From UBA967 sp044375555 (GTDB taxonomy: Bacteria > Verrucomicrobiota > Verrucomicrobiia > Chthoniobacterales > Terrimicrobiaceae), in the NCBI GenBank assembly GCA_044375555.1, contig JBILML010000005.1:38191-102190 (forward strand): a DNA stretch of 64,000 nt, read 5' to 3'. The notes below the pieces were generated by a model that did not search any database, had not been told where the DNA came from, and saw only the letters and a list, made by a program, of their open reading frames with translations. Position numbers and translations under genes: made by a program. Shown here piece by piece: positions 35,941 to 44,519 of this stretch (its first letter is position 1; every line of letters starts with the position of its first letter).

Positions 35941-37086
35941 TCAGCGGGCTTTGATCGGGGCCTTGCCGGACTTGGCGGCTTGGGATGCGTCTTCGCCCGC
36001 GCCGGAGGCATTGGCGAGGCCGGCGTCCTCGGGCGGGAGGAAGGCTTGGAAGCGCGATTTGTCGATGGCCTTCATGTAGGCCTCCTGTGGGCCGACATTT
36101 CCGGCGAGGAGATGCTCCCAGATGGCGTCGTCCATGAACTGCATGCCCTGACTCTTTCCGGCGACGATCACATCTTGGAGTTTTTGGGTTGCGCCTTCGC
36201 GAACGATGGCGGCCACGGCGTTGTTGACGATGAGGATTTCGTTCACCGCCACGCGACCGGAGCCGTCGGCTTTTTTCATGAGAAGTTGGGCGACGACTCC
36301 GCGTAGGGAGGAGGCGAGCATGGTGCGCACCTGAGCTTGCTGGTCACTCGGAAAGACATCGATCATACGGTCCACCGTTTTGCGGGCGTTGTTCGTGTGG
36401 AGAGTTCCAAAGACGAGCAGTCCTGTTTCAGCGGCGGTGAGGGCGAGCGAAATCGTCTCCAGATCGCGCATTTCACCGACGAGGACGATGTCGGCATCTT
36501 CGCGCAGGGCGGCTTTCAAGCCTGCGGGGAATGACTCCGCATGCTCGGGAACTTCGCGTTGGGTGATGATGCTTTTTTTGTTCCGGTGAACAAATTCGAT
36601 GGGCTCCTCGATGGTCACAATGTGGCGGGAGAAGTTCGCGTTGATGTAATCGATCAGTGCCGCCAGCGTTGTGCTTTTTCCGGAGCCGGTAGGGCCGGTG
36701 ACGAGCACGATGCCGCCGCGCATGTGGCCGAAGGTTTTAATGATCTCGGGAACGCGGAGGTCTTCGAGCGTTTTGATCTTGGTGGGGATGATCCGGAAGA
36801 CCGCGCCGTAGCCGTGGGTTTGCTTGAGATAGTTGCACCGAAACCGGTTGTCCTCATTCATCTCATAAGCGAAATCGAGGTCGCCATTTTCCTCGAATCG
36901 CTGCCAGCGCTCAGGAGTGCAAATTTCGCTGAGCATGTAGCTCATTTCCTCCTGCGTGAGCGGCTCCTCGCGGATGGGAACAATTTCGCCATGCCTGCGG
37001 ATTTTCGGTGACTGGCCTTCTGCGAGGTGGAGATCGGACGCTCCGCTGTCGATGAGAACCTGAAAGAACTGGTCGATGTAGGGCAT
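35941..37086 (-). CDS. pilT: Type IV pilus retraction ATPase PilT
   Basis: This hexameric secretion ATPase depolymerises pili. It has 381 aa. The N-terminal PAS-like domain starts MPYIDQFFQVLIDSGASDLH. Walker A GPTGSGKS is at about 131-138, followed by IVTIEEPIEFVH, the Walker B/Asp box EDADIVLVGEMRDLET, the His box FGTLHTNNA, and the retraction motif region AAIVREGATQKLQD. The C-terminal 35 residues are an Ala-rich tail. It is paired with a second pilT 141 bases upstream; no other pilus genes are in the window. Confidence 0.95.
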   Translation of the reverse strand: MPYIDQFFQVLIDSGASDLHLAEGQSPKIRRHGEIVPIREEPLTQEEMSYMLSEICTPERWQRFEENGDLDFAYEMNEDNRFRCNYLKQTHGYGAVFRIIPTKIKTLEDLRVPEIIKTFGHMRGGIVLVTGPTGSGKSTTLAALIDYINANFSRHIVTIEEPIEFVHRNKKSIITQREVPEHAESFPAGLKAALREDADIVLVGEMRDLETISLALTAAETGLLVFGTLHTNNARKTVDRMIDVFPSDQQAQVRTMLASSLRGVVAQLLMKKADGSGRVAVNEILIVNNAVAAIVREGATQKLQDVIVAGKSQGMQFMDDAIWEHLLAGNVGPQEAYMKAIDKSRFQAFLPPEDAGLANASGAGEDASQAAKSGKAPIKAR

Positions 37087-37096
37087 GGGTGGAGAG

Positions 37097-37124
37097 TTTT
37101 AAGATTTAAGATTTAAGTTTTAAG
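37097..37124. repeat. Short AT-rich direct repeat (TTTAAGA units)
   Basis: Four near-identical units (TTTTAAGA, TTTAAGA, TTTAAG, TTTTAAG) run in the gap between the pilT genes. They may be part of the same dispersed intergenic material as the downstream GTG-rich repeat. Confidence 0.5.
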
Positions 37125-37181
37125 TCGGAATCGTTTTCCGCCGCCGCTTGTTGAGGAGGAATTCAATGCCATGTGCTCCAT

Positions 37182-37212
37182 CTCCGTGCTCTCTGTGTCC
37201 TCTGTGGTCAAT
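37182..37212. repeat. Dispersed intergenic repeat copy 1 (CTCTGTGTCCTCTGTGG core)
   Basis: The 31 bases ending in CTCTGTGTCCTCTGTGGTCA nearly match one arm of the inverted repeat at 43033-43102. It lies in the non-coding gap between the two pilT genes. Here only one arm is evident. Confidence 0.6.
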
Positions 37213-37227
37213 CCTTGGGCGGGGTTT

Positions 37228-38325
37228 TTATTGGTGACCGGTGATTTTCATCATGTCGGCCTTTTGCTCGGCGCGGTAGACGGCTTCCTCGGCAGAAATA
37301 ATTCCCGCTTGGAAAAGCTCGATCAACGAGTCGTCCATGAGCTTCATACCGAGTTTTTTCCCGGTCTGGATGATGCCGGGGAGCATGAAAGTCTTGCCCT
37401 CACGGATCACATTGCCGACGGCTGGAGTGTTCATGAGGATTTCGATGGCGAGGGCGCGGCCGTTGCCGTCGGCTCGCGGGACGAGTTGCTGGGAAACGAT
37501 TCCGCGAAGCGACTCGCTGACCATGATGCGGATCTGGTCGCGTTGGTCGGTGGGAAACACATCGAGCAGGCGGTCGAGCGTGCGCGCGGCGTTACTGGTG
37601 TGCAGCGTGCCGAGCACCAGGTGGCCTGTCTCCGAGGCGGTGATGGCGAGGGAGATCGTTTCGAGGTCGCGCATTTCGCCGACCATAATGACATCGGGAT
37701 CCTCGCGGAGCGCGCCGCGCAGGGCATTGGCGAAGGATTTCGTATGGGTGTGGACTTCGCGCTGGGTGACATGGCAACCGCTCGAAGGAATGATGTATTC
37801 GATCGGATCTTCGAGCGTGATGATGTGGTCGTGGCGGGAGCGGTTGATCTGGTCGACGAGTGCGGCGAGCGTGGTGCTCTTGCCGCTGCCTACCGAACCA
37901 GTGACGAGCACGAGGCCGTTGTGGAATTCCGTAAGAAGCCGCAACTGTTCGGGCAAGCCGAGTTCCTCCATTGTGCGCACGGTGTCGCTAATGATTCGGA
38001 AAACGAGGTCGTAGCCTGTGCGTTGGCGGACAACGCTCGCTCGGAAGCGACCGATTCCGGTGGAGTAGGCAAAATCGACATCGCCGCGCGAGGCGAGCTG
38101 TTCCTTTTGGGGTTCGGTCAAAAATCCCATCGCGAGCGTTTCGGTATCTTGGGAAGTCAGCGGCGTGGCCTGCTGCCAGATCGGCTCGAGAATTCCGAAG
38201 CGGCGCCAGATCGGTTTGGAGTTCACACTCAGGTGAATGTCCGAGGCGCTCGATTCCTTGGCGACGGCCAGATACTCGTCCACATGATTGAGTCCGGCGA
38301 TAGAGTCAGGGGCAACTTCTTCCAT
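37228..38325 (-). CDS. PilT/PilU-like twitching motility ATPase (second copy)
   Basis: This PilT paralogue has 365 aa from MEEVAPDSIAGLNHVDEYLAVAKE-type text. The Walker A is GSVGSGKSTT, with Asp box EDPDVIMVGEMRDLET, His box LGTLHTSNAARTLDRLLDVFP and the C-terminal VGNVIREGKTFMLPG. It differs from its neighbour in Walker A and tail, so it may act like PilU as an accessory retraction motor. I prefer ATG 38325 to the upstream ATG 38370, which precedes the conserved region by 15 extra residues. Confidence 0.93.
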   Translation of the reverse strand: MEEVAPDSIAGLNHVDEYLAVAKESSASDIHLSVNSKPIWRRFGILEPIWQQATPLTSQDTETLAMGFLTEPQKEQLASRGDVDFAYSTGIGRFRASVVRQRTGYDLVFRIISDTVRTMEELGLPEQLRLLTEFHNGLVLVTGSVGSGKSTTLAALVDQINRSRHDHIITLEDPIEYIIPSSGCHVTQREVHTHTKSFANALRGALREDPDVIMVGEMRDLETISLAITASETGHLVLGTLHTSNAARTLDRLLDVFPTDQRDQIRIMVSESLRGIVSQQLVPRADGNGRALAIEILMNTPAVGNVIREGKTFMLPGIIQTGKKLGMKLMDDSLIELFQAGIISAEEAVYRAEQKADMMKITGHQ

Positions 38326-38410
38326 GAAAAATAGGGTTCCTTCCTTAGGTGGATGAAAGATTGAAGTCAAACCCGCCCGTCTTCGGGAGGCGCGATTGCG
38401 GGAAAAAAAA

Positions 38411-38445
38411 CGCCCCGCTTTTCCGAAGAAGAAGCGGGGCGTGTG
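38411..38445 (-). terminator. Intrinsic terminator after pnp
   Basis: On the minus strand CGCCCCGCTT (38441-38432) pairs with AAGCGGGGCG (38420-38411) and is followed by eight Ts. It is about 20 bases past the pnp stop. Confidence 0.9.
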
Positions 38446-38461
38446 AAGGGTTACTTTCGAA

Positions 38462-40585
38462 TTAGGCGGCTGTGGCGGCAGCGTCGCGATCTTTCATCGC
38501 GGCTTTGCGGCTGAGCTTCACGCGGCCTTTGTCGTCCACGCCGATGCATTTGACCCAGATCGAGTCGCCCATTTTCACAACATCCTCGACCTTGTTCACG
38601 CGGAAGTCGGCGAGTTCGGAAATGTGGCAGAGGCCGTCCTTGCCGGGCAGAACCTCGACGAAGGCGCCGAATTCTTTGATCGAAACAACGGTGCCTTGGT
38701 AAAGCTCGCCGATGCCGATTTCCTTGGTCATGCCGAGGATGATTTCCTTCGCACGATTCAGGCTGTCGCCATTGTTCGAGTAGATGTGCACTGATCCGTC
38801 ATCCTCGATGTTAATCTCGGCGCCTGTCTCGGCCACGATGCCTTTGATGGTCTTGCCGCCAGGGCCAATGATGAGGCCGATCTTGTCGGGGTTGATGCGA
38901 ACGGTCTCGATGCGCGGGGCGTAAGGGCTGAGTTCGGTGCGCGGGGTGGCGAGGATGCTGTTCATGGCCTCGAGCACTTTGGCGCGGGCTTCTTTGGCCT
39001 CGGCGACGGCTTCGAACATGATCTCGTGCGTGATGCCGGGAAGTTTAAGGTCGAGCTGGAAACCTGTGACGCCTTCGGTGGTGCCGCAGAGCTTGAAGTC
39101 CATGTCGCCGAAGTGATCCTCGCTACCGATGATGTCGGTGAGCGTGGTGTAGCGCTTGAGGTGGTCGCCATCATACTCGGTGACGAGTCCAACCGAGATG
39201 CCGCCGACGGGGCGGATGAGCGGCACGCCGGCATCCATGAGGGCGAGCACTCCGGCACAGACACTGGCCATCGAGGTGGAGCCATTCGATTCCATCACTT
39301 CGCTCACGACGCGGAGGGCGTAAGGAAAATCCTTCTCGCTTGGGATGACGGGCTCGACCGAACGCTCGGCGAGAGCGCCGTGACCGATCTCGCGGCGGTT
39401 CATTCCACCGAAGCGGCCGGTTTCGCCGACGCTGAAGGGCGGGAAATTGTAATGCAGCATGAAGCGCTTGGTATCCGCGCCGCCGCCATAGGAATCGATC
39501 ATCTGGGCCTCATCGGCGGGAGCGAGAGTGGCGATGCCTAGGGCTTGGGTTTCGCCACGGGCGAAGATCGCACTGCCGTGGGTGCGGGGCAGCAGGCCAA
39601 CCTCGCCGGAGAGGGCGCGAATCTCGTGGAGTCCACGACCATCGCAGCGTTGCTTGCGGTCGAGGATCGAAACGCGGAAGGCTTTTTTCTGCAGGTAGTC
39701 GAACGCTTGGGAGATCTCGAATTTCGAAGCGGACGGGAATTTTTCGAGAACGGCTTTTTCGACTTCCTCGCGGAGGGCGCCGACGGCTTTCGAGCGGTTC
39801 ACTTTGCCGCTGGTGTAGAGCGCGGCCTCGATGCGGTCGCCGGCGACCGAGTAGGCGATTTCAGAAATGGAGGCGTCCACCTGGAAGAGGGGCACCGAGC
39901 GTTTCGGCTTGCCGACGGCGGCGGCGAGATCGCGCTGGGCGGCGACGAGGAGCTTCACGGCCTCGCGGGCGAAATTGAGACCGGCATTGAAGTCGGCCTC
40001 GGGGAGTTCCTTGGCCGCGCCTTCGATCATGATGACTTTTTCTCCATCGCCGACATAGACGAGGTCGAAGTCGCTGTGGGCGCGTTCGTCATGCGTGGGG
40101 TTGACGACGAACTGGCCGTTGATGCGGCCGACGCGCACGGCGCCGACGGGTCCGGCGAACGGAATGTCGGAAACGCAGAGCGCGGCCGAGGCACCGTTGA
40201 TCGAAAGGATGTCAGGGTCGTTCTGGCCATCGGCGCTCAGGAGGAGCGTGATGATCTGGGTGTCGTAGAGGTAGCCTTTTGGAAAGAGCGGGCGCAAGGG
40301 ACGATCGGTCATGCGCGCGGTGAGGATTTCCTTTTCGGAGGGACGGCCCTCGCGCTTGAAATATCCGCCGGGGAGTTTGCCAACGGCGGCTGCTTTTTCT
40401 TTGTATTCGACGGTGAGCGGGAAGAAGTCCTGGCCTTCTTTGATGGTAGTGGCAGAGACGGCGGTGACGATGACGATGGTGTCGCCGCAGCGAACGGTTA
40501 CGGCGCCGTCAGCGAGTTTGGCGAGTTTGCCGGATTCAAAAACGATGGGAGTATTGCCTGCGTGGGCAGTGGATGTATGGGACAT
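38462..40585 (-). CDS. pnp: Polyribonucleotide nucleotidyltransferase (PNPase)
   Basis: This phosphorolytic 3'-5' exoribonuclease of RNA decay has 707 aa. It has two RNase PH domains (KREGRPSEKEILTARMTDRPLRPLFPKGY in the first; RRREIGHGALAERSVEPVIP-type text in the second), then a KH domain (KIGLIIGPGGKTIKGI) and an S1 domain (GELYQGTVVSIKEFGAFVEV). It follows rpsO, the usual order, across a short hairpin. Confidence 0.98.
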   Translation of the reverse strand: MSHTSTAHAGNTPIVFESGKLAKLADGAVTVRCGDTIVIVTAVSATTIKEGQDFFPLTVEYKEKAAAVGKLPGGYFKREGRPSEKEILTARMTDRPLRPLFPKGYLYDTQIITLLLSADGQNDPDILSINGASAALCVSDIPFAGPVGAVRVGRINGQFVVNPTHDERAHSDFDLVYVGDGEKVIMIEGAAKELPEADFNAGLNFAREAVKLLVAAQRDLAAAVGKPKRSVPLFQVDASISEIAYSVAGDRIEAALYTSGKVNRSKAVGALREEVEKAVLEKFPSASKFEISQAFDYLQKKAFRVSILDRKQRCDGRGLHEIRALSGEVGLLPRTHGSAIFARGETQALGIATLAPADEAQMIDSYGGGADTKRFMLHYNFPPFSVGETGRFGGMNRREIGHGALAERSVEPVIPSEKDFPYALRVVSEVMESNGSTSMASVCAGVLALMDAGVPLIRPVGGISVGLVTEYDGDHLKRYTTLTDIIGSEDHFGDMDFKLCGTTEGVTGFQLDLKLPGITHEIMFEAVAEAKEARAKVLEAMNSILATPRTELSPYAPRIETVRINPDKIGLIIGPGGKTIKGIVAETGAEINIEDDGSVHIYSNNGDSLNRAKEIILGMTKEIGIGELYQGTVVSIKEFGAFVEVLPGKDGLCHISELADFRVNKVEDVVKMGDSIWVKCIGVDDKGRVKLSRKAAMKDRDAAATAA

Positions 40586-40642
40586 GGAATGTATGATAGG
40601 TAACGCCGCCGAACGGGCGGTCGGGTTTGGGCTGATGTGGAA

Positions 40643-40664
40643 AGCCCCGGAGATTTCCGGGGCT
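40643..40664 (-). promoter_or_regulatory. rpsO-pnp intercistronic hairpin
   Basis: AGCCCCGGA (40643-40651) pairs perfectly with TCCGGGGCT (40656-40664) around a 4-base loop. On the minus strand only three Ts follow, so it may be a partial terminator or an RNA processing site like the RNase III/RNase E sites known between these genes in Enterobacteria. Confidence 0.6.
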
Positions 40665-40686
40665 GTCGGGTTTCTTAGACTTCCGC

Positions 40687-40950
40687 TTACTTGCGGAGGT
40701 CGAGTTTCTCGAGAACCGTCGTGTAGCGTTTGGAGGCCGTGTCCTTGAGATAATCAAGGAGGCTCCTGCGGGTGGCGACGAGTTTGAGCAATCCGCGGCG
40801 GGACGAGTGGTCCTTGGCGTTGGTTTTGAGGTGCTCGGTGAGGCTCAGGATGCGTTTCGTGAGGAGCGCGATTTGCACATCGGCGCTACCTGTGTCTTTC
40901 GCGTGGAGGCGAAGGCCGTCCACTTCGTTTGCTACTGCTGCTTTTGCCAT
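40687..40950 (-). CDS. rpsO: 30S ribosomal protein S15
   Basis: This primary 16S rRNA-binding protein has 87 aa. The conserved text includes TGSADVQIALLTKRILSLTEHL, KDHSSRRGLLKLVATRRSLLDYL and the ending RYTTVLEKLDLRK. It precedes pnp in the same transcript. Confidence 0.97.
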   Translation of the reverse strand: MAKAAVANEVDGLRLHAKDTGSADVQIALLTKRILSLTEHLKTNAKDHSSRRGLLKLVATRRSLLDYLKDTASKRYTTVLEKLDLRK

Positions 40951-41024
40951 TTTGTCTTATTTTCTAGTTTTGGAAGGGCGGGAAATTGTCACGCGGCTTG
41001 GGCCTTGGCAAGATAAAATTTGGT

Positions 41025-41053
41025 TAAATAGGGACTCGAAAAAATCAGCACAA
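41025..41053 (-). promoter_or_regulatory. Candidate promoter for rpsO-pnp
   Basis: On the minus strand TTGTGC (41053-41048), a 17-base spacer and TATTTA (41030-41025) lie about 75 bases before rpsO. Confidence 0.5.
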
Positions 41054-41063
41054 TTAGCGCTGA

Positions 41064-41753
41064 TCAAAACTTCAATTCGACATAGAGGCTTTCGTCATTA
41101 CGAATTTCCCGGTCGAGTTCGGCAAGTTCTGGCAGGGAACCTGATCGGAATTCGCATTTGCGAGCACGCTCAATGGGAAACCCCGCCAATCCGGCGGTGA
41201 ATTTTAACTCTTCAAAATCATAAATATGCTGATGCCCCCACAATCGGAAGATCTGGTTCACGAGCCAAGCTGGACGGTTTGGGACATTTTGAACGCCCAT
41301 CCCATTGAGTCGTTGGATGTGCTCTTTAAAGAATTTCGACTCTGGATCTAAATATCCGCGAATGTATTTCTCCAAATCTGGTGTGCTGACGCGCATGATT
41401 CCATTTGGAAGCAATAGGCGCCGCATTTCTTTAAACCACGCCACAGCAATTTGCTGTGGGATGTGCTCAATGAAGTGTTCGGAGTAAATCCAATTAAATG
41501 CCTGATTGCCGATTGGGAATGGCTTGGTGGCATCGTATTGCAGATAGAACAAAGAATCATCCACCAAGCAGATTTTTCCCGGTTCGGTGGTATGCCCTCT
41601 TTGATCTGCGAGCGTCATCGAATCGGTATTCAGGCAGGCTGATTTGAGGTTCGCACCAGAGCCGCAATGAAGTCCCTTCAATCCCAATGAAATCATCAAG
41701 TCTGATCCATATGGAGGAAAGTGAGGTAGCGGATCGATTTTATTGAATTTCAT
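41064..41753 (-). CDS. SAM-dependent methyltransferase (class I, type 11 pattern)
   Basis: This 229-aa protein contains a Rossmann methyltransferase core: LKGLHCGSGANLK as a degenerate glycine loop, LFYLQYDATKPFPIGNQAFNWIYSEHFIEHI as the acidic/motif IV block, and FKEMRRLLLPNGIMRVSTPD as the post-motif strand. This resembles polysaccharide-cluster methyltransferases acting on sugars. Its codon use is clearly AT-richer than flanking pgk and rpsO, which suggests horizontal acquisition. It is 10 bases downstream of pgk on the same strand, so it may be read from the gap-pgk transcript. Confidence 0.8.
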   Translation of the reverse strand: MKFNKIDPLPHFPPYGSDLMISLGLKGLHCGSGANLKSACLNTDSMTLADQRGHTTEPGKICLVDDSLFYLQYDATKPFPIGNQAFNWIYSEHFIEHIPQQIAVAWFKEMRRLLLPNGIMRVSTPDLEKYIRGYLDPESKFFKEHIQRLNGMGVQNVPNRPAWLVNQIFRLWGHQHIYDFEELKFTAGLAGFPIERARKCEFRSGSLPELAELDREIRNDESLYVELKF

Positions 41754-41762
41754 TGATTTAAT

Positions 41763-43001
41763 TTACTTCTCGTCCAGCGCCGCGACGCCGGGGAGGGTTT
41801 TGCCTTCGAGGAGTTCGAGGGAGGCTCCGCCGCCGGTGCTGCAGTGGGTGACTTTGTCGGCGACGCCGAATTTTTTCGCGGCGGTGGCGGTGTCGCCTCC
41901 TCCCACGATCGTGATGGCTCCAGCGGCGGTGGCTTGGGCGACGGCGGCGGCCATGGATTTTGTGCCTTCGGCGAATTTCTCGAATTCAAAGACGCCAGCG
42001 GGGCCGTTCCAGATGATGGTTTTCGCGCGGGCGATGGCGTCGGCGAAGATTTGGCGGGATTTGGGTCCGCAATCGAGGCCTTCGAGTCCATCGGGGATGC
42101 CAGACTTGTCATCGGCCGAGCCAGTGGTGGCGTCGGGGGAGAATTTGTCGGCGGTGATGTAGTCCACAGGGAGGTGGATTTTCACGCCACGAGCTTTGGC
42201 TTTTTCCATCAACTCAGCAACAATCTTGGCGCCTTCGGGGTCGAAGAGGCTGTTGCCGATCGGCATGTTCTCGAGGACTTTTTTGAAGGTGTAGGCCATG
42301 CCGCCACCGATGATGATTTCGTCGGCGATCTCGATGAGGTTGCGGATGAGCGGGATTTTGTCGGCGATTTTCGCGCCGCCGAGGATGGCGAGAAGCGGGC
42401 GCTTGGGGTTGTCGAGCACGGCGGAGAAGGCGTCGAGTTCCTTCTGCATGAGGAAGCCGGCGACTTTGGGAAGATCGACTCCGACGACGGAGGAATGCGC
42501 GCGGTGGGCGGTGCCGAAGGCGTCGCTGACGAAGACATCGCCGAGCTTGGTGAGGCTGGCACGGAAGGTTTCGACATCGTGCGGAGCGGCTTTGGTGGAC
42601 GAGCCATCTTCGTTTTTGGCTTTGCCTTCCTCTTCGATGTGGAAGCGGAGGTTTTCGAGAAGGGTGACTTCGCCGGGCTTCATGTGGGCGCAGGCGGTTT
42701 CGACTTCGAGGCCGACGCAGTCATCTAGGAAACGGACGGGACGGCCGAGAATTTCGGAGAGTTTTTCGGCGACGGGTTTGAGGGAGTATTTGGGCACGCG
42801 GCTACCATTCGGGCGGCCGAGGTGGCTCATCAGGACAACGCTCGCGCCTTGGTCGAGGGCGTGTTGGATGGTGGGGAGGGCGGCAACGATGCGCTGGGTG
42901 TTCGTGATCGCGCCGGTGGTTTTGTCTTGGGGAACATTGAAATCGACGCGCATGAGAACGCGTTTTCCGGAGAGGGAGATGTCTTTGATGGATTTTTTCA
43001 T
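41763..43001 (-). CDS. pgk: Phosphoglycerate kinase
   Basis: This glycolytic kinase has 412 aa. Landmarks are GKRVLMRVDFNVPQD, MSHLGRPNG, FLDDCVG, LLENLRFH, SDAFGTAHRAHSSVVG, LLAILGGAKIADKI, and the C-terminal nucleotide loop TIVGGGDTATAAKKFG followed by HCSTGGGASLELLEG. It lies 118 bases after gap with a dispersed repeat between them. Confidence 0.98.
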   Translation of the reverse strand: MKKSIKDISLSGKRVLMRVDFNVPQDKTTGAITNTQRIVAALPTIQHALDQGASVVLMSHLGRPNGSRVPKYSLKPVAEKLSEILGRPVRFLDDCVGLEVETACAHMKPGEVTLLENLRFHIEEEGKAKNEDGSSTKAAPHDVETFRASLTKLGDVFVSDAFGTAHRAHSSVVGVDLPKVAGFLMQKELDAFSAVLDNPKRPLLAILGGAKIADKIPLIRNLIEIADEIIIGGGMAYTFKKVLENMPIGNSLFDPEGAKIVAELMEKAKARGVKIHLPVDYITADKFSPDATTGSADDKSGIPDGLEGLDCGPKSRQIFADAIARAKTIIWNGPAGVFEFEKFAEGTKSMAAAVAQATAAGAITIVGGGDTATAAKKFGVADKVTHCSTGGGASLELLEGKTLPGVAALDEK

Positions 43002-43032
43002 AGCGGGTCTTGGGTTGGGTATTTCAAAAAAA

Positions 43033-43102
43033 TGACCACAGAGTTCACAGAGCGCACCGAGGTTTTAATGTCCTCCGTGTTCTCTGTGTCCTCTGTGGTC
43101 AA
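43033..43102. repeat. Dispersed intergenic inverted repeat (TGACCACAGAG arms)
   Basis: Two imperfect 30-base arms face each other: TGACCACAGAGTTCACAGAG... (from 43033) and the complement of ...CTCTGTGTCCTCTGTGGTCA (to 43101), with about 25 of 30 positions matching. It sits between gap and pgk. A single arm recurs at 37182-37212, so it is a dispersed family. Confidence 0.75.
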
Positions 43103-43119
43103 TCAATCGGATCGTTTCG

Positions 43120-44118
43120 TTACTTCGAGATCACGCGGACCATCTCGAGGACCTTGTTCGAATAGCCCCACTCGTTGTCATACCAGGAGACGAGTTTGAC
43201 GAAGGTCGGGTCGAGCGCGATGCCGGCCTCGGCGTCGAAGACGGAGGTCTGGGTCTCGCCGCGGAAGTCGGTGCTGACGACCTTGTGGTCCGTGTAGCCG
43301 AGGATGCCTTTCATCGGGCCTTCCGAGGCGGCCTTGATGGCGGCGCAGATTTCCTCGTAGCTGGCGGGCTTGTCGAGTTCGACGGTGAGGTCAACGACCG
43401 AGACATCGGAGGTCGGCACGCGGAACGCCATTCCAGTAAGTTTTTTGTTGAGGGCGGGGATCACCTTGCCCACGGCTTTGGCGGCGCCGGTCGAGGATGG
43501 GATGATGTTTTCCAAAATACCGCGACCGCCGCGCCAGTCTTTGCTGCTTGGGCCGTCGACGGTTTTTTGGGTGGCCGTGGCGGCGTGAACTGTGGTCATG
43601 AGACCGCGTTTGATGCCGAAGGTGTCGTTGATGACTTTCGCGAGAGGAGCCAGGCAGTTTGTGGTGCAGCTGGCGTTCGAGATGATCGCTTCGCCGGCGT
43701 AGCTGGTGTGGTTCACGCCGTAGACGAACATCGGGGTCTCGTCTTTCGACGGGGCCGACATGATGACTTTCTTCGCGCCGGCCTTGAGGTGGGCTTCGGC
43801 GGTGGCTTTGTCGAGGAAGAGGCCGGTCGATTCGACGACGATGTCGGCACCGACTTCGTCCCATTTCAGGGTAGAAGGGTCCTTCACGGCGGTAAGGCGG
43901 ATTTTGTTTCCGTTGACGATGAGGTTGGTGCCTTCGACTTTCACATCTCCTTCGAACTTCCCGTGAACGGAGTCGTAGGTGAGCATGTAAGCGAGATACT
44001 CGGGGTCGAGGAGGTCATTGATGCCGACGATTTGGATGTCTTTGCTGAAATTTTTGACGGCCGCGCGGAAGACCATGCGTCCGATGCGTCCGAAGCCATT
44101 GATGCCAATTTTAACCAT
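43120..44118 (-). CDS. gap: Glyceraldehyde-3-phosphate dehydrogenase
   Basis: This glycolytic NAD-dependent enzyme has 332 aa from MVKIGINGFGRIGRMVFR. The catalytic Cys is in ISNASCTTNCLAPL near residue 151, with SSTGAAKAVGKVIPALN, and WYDNEWGYSNKVLEM near the end. The conserved ATG 44118 is well inside a longer open frame. It is expressed with pgk. Confidence 0.98.
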   Translation of the reverse strand: MVKIGINGFGRIGRMVFRAAVKNFSKDIQIVGINDLLDPEYLAYMLTYDSVHGKFEGDVKVEGTNLIVNGNKIRLTAVKDPSTLKWDEVGADIVVESTGLFLDKATAEAHLKAGAKKVIMSAPSKDETPMFVYGVNHTSYAGEAIISNASCTTNCLAPLAKVINDTFGIKRGLMTTVHAATATQKTVDGPSSKDWRGGRGILENIIPSSTGAAKAVGKVIPALNKKLTGMAFRVPTSDVSVVDLTVELDKPASYEEICAAIKAASEGPMKGILGYTDHKVVSTDFRGETQTSVFDAEAGIALDPTFVKLVSWYDNEWGYSNKVLEMVRVISK

Positions 44119-44163
44119 GATGTTTTCTGTTTTGTTTTTGAGTTTGAGTTCGGGAGGCGCGCA

Positions 44164-44192
44164 TTTAAATCCGCTCGGCCGCGAAGCGTCAA
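44164..44192 (-). promoter_or_regulatory. Candidate promoter for gap-pgk
   Basis: On the minus strand TTGACG (44192-44187), a 17-base spacer and TTTAAA (44169-44164) give a leader of about 40 bases before gap. Confidence 0.5.
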
Positions 44193-44282
44193 TCGGGGAA
44201 TCCCTTAGTTTCCCTAGAAAATGAGACGCGATCTCACTTATTGACCCGTGATTTTGAAGAGCGTAGGTTTCGGCACAGAAAT

Positions 44283-44519
44283 TTGAAAAGCACACTCGAC
44301 AGATTGGAAGTGGGCGCGACCGCGAAAATCGAAGAAGTTTCCACGGCGTGCGACCGGGCCGGGCGAATGGCGGTGCTGGGATTCATCCCTGGCAGGATGG
44401 TGAAAGTCACTCGCCACGCGCCGCTGGGCGATCCGATCTCCGTCGAGTTGGACGGGCAGGAAATCAGCCTGCGCCGGTCCGAGGCGGCGATCATTTGCAT
44501 CAGGGAAATCCCAAAGTGA
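44283..44519 (+). CDS. feoA: Ferrous iron transport protein A
   Basis: This small SH3-like cytoplasmic partner of FeoB fits the family: LEVGATAKIEEV, RMAVLGFIPGRMVKV and DPISVELDGQEISLRRSEA. No ATG precedes the domain. TTG 44283 gives 78 aa, the normal length; an earlier TTG (44241) would give 92 aa. The stop overlaps the feoB GTG start (GTGA). Confidence 0.92.
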   Translation: MKSTLDRLEVGATAKIEEVSTACDRAGRMAVLGFIPGRMVKVTRHAPLGDPISVELDGQEISLRRSEAAIICIREIPK

